A stretch of 49,049 nucleotides of DNA from the NCBI GenBank assembly GCA_033064195.1, contig JARBJD010000448.1:1-49049 (forward strand), in the 5' to 3' direction. The first letter of the stretch is position 1. Every line of letters begins with the position of its first letter. Origin of the DNA: Blattamonas nauphoetae (Eukaryota > Preaxostyla > Oxymonadida). A program made the position numbers and the translations under genes. Below the pieces are notes generated by a model. The model searched no databases. It was given only the letters and a program-made list of their open reading frames with translations, and was not told the origin of the DNA. Below, in pieces: positions 48,222-49,049 of this stretch.

Positions 48222-49049
48222 ATGATGAATCGTGTTCTCATCATTCTCCAAGTGCTCTACTCCACTCAAGTTCCAGTCAGTGGCTCCCTCTTGTCATTGC
48301 CACGCTATTTGAGCAGAAATGAAGCTGATAATTTCGCCAACAGAAGTCCAGAATCGACAATACACCACCTCCAGAAAGACGTTCCTATTTCAACCACGAT
48401 CCAAGTCAGATAAAACTCTCATTGGTTGGAAATAATTCCTCATTGCTATTCAATCTTGACATCATTCAATGCTCAACTCTTCACGTCCAATCATCGGAAC
48501 AACGATGCAATGGACCAGCTGCTCCACCACAATTTATGTTTGATGTCCTCCAATCATTTTCTGTGAAGGGTATCCACGCAAACTGCAAATCTGGAAGAAA
48601 TGGACTCTGTTCGATTCAGCCTCTCGTTCGGTTTCGTCAAGCTCCATCTCCTCAAACGGGCTCTCCCGCCTTCATGGGACATTCGATTCGGAAGCATTCC
48701 AGTCTGGGTCATCCATTCCCTTGGCTTCCATCCTCTCAAACACACCCTGCCGCCTCTCGCCGGACTTCTCCATCCATCGACCATGCTCTCCTCTGCCTTC
48801 AACTCTGATTTGAATGATATCTCGTTGGACATCGATGCAGGCGTGTCTGTTGTCGGAATGGGCCTCGTGTTGGCCTCGACGTCGTTCTTGGCTGGAACAG
48901 GCCCTCTCCTCTCGTTCGGCCTGTCAGAAGACCAACCGCTGCCCGACGTTGTGCACTCGCTGCAGAATGGAGACAATGCTGATTGGATGCAAACTGATGA
49001 ATGTGGCGAGCAGAAGAGTGGGACGAAGGGAGGAAGTGATGGTTGGGAG
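48222..49049 (+). pseudogene. Host surface-protein gene, amino part, runs off the right edge
   Basis: Starts MMNRVLIILQVLYSTQVPVS, a good signal peptide. Continuation in the neighbouring frame has VGNNSSLLFNLDIIQCSTLH and MFDVLQSFSVKGIHANCKSG. From 48600 an open frame runs to the window end (MDSVRFSLSFGFVKLHLL; VSVVGMGLVLASTSFLAGTG), typical of secreted beta-helix-type repeat proteins. At least two frame changes, near 48410 and 48600, are needed to follow it, so it is either a pseudogene or contains small introns or sequence errors. 47989-48221 upstream shows no gene. Confidence 0.5.

Overview
The window is eukaryotic nuclear DNA dominated by nested mobile elements. Host-derived pieces carry very short spliceosomal introns (31, 39 and 47 nt are visible) and encode surface-protein and helical-repeat fragments of a style I associate from memory with oxymonad flagellates such as Blattamonas. 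That placement is inference. No rRNA gene, bacterial operon or CRISPR array is present.

Bases 1-42239 are mostly two related Polinton/Maverick elements in the same orientation. The outer one (element 1) enters from the left edge and appears to end near 42239. It is broken and has been hit by two large insertions. A 6.3-kb Mutator-like element (11007-17281, 9-bp target duplication, ~0.42-kb inverted termini) sits in its DNA polymerase gene. A complete-looking second Polinton (element 2, 19554-40205, 20.65 kb) sits in its last small gene, with a 6-bp CACCGG target duplication, AG...CT ends and 2.7-kb terminal inverted repeats (TIRs) that are almost identical, so this insertion is recent.

Element 2 encodes a tail-fibre-like protein with a self-chaperoning S74-type end, two paralogous large capsid-type proteins, small virion-like proteins, an A32/FtsK-like packaging ATPase (the one central gene on the opposite strand), an RVE integrase and a 1451-residue protein-primed type DNA polymerase B with extra OTU-like and HNH-like parts. 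Three small genes lie in the right TIR; two of them are duplicated whole in the left one. Genes are packed with tens of bases between them, and most starts follow a shared T-rich motif ending in or near AAATG, which looks like an element-specific promoter.

Comparing the two Polintons reveals a set of exactly 36-nt in-frame inserts, several folding as two adjacent small hairpins, scattered through polymerase, integrase, ATPase and a virion-region gene. This is the least expected signal in the window.

The Mutator-like element carries chimeric fragments of host genes (a surface protein with repeat domains, a helical-repeat protein with intact introns, others) and a tRNA-like sequence in each terminus, so it behaves like a Pack-MULE. 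To the right of element 1 lie a decayed MULE transposase between 126-bp direct repeats (42242-43498), a 4.05-kb hAT-like element with 8-bp target duplication that also holds host gene fragments (43932-47980), and the signal-peptide end of a host surface-protein gene running off the right edge.
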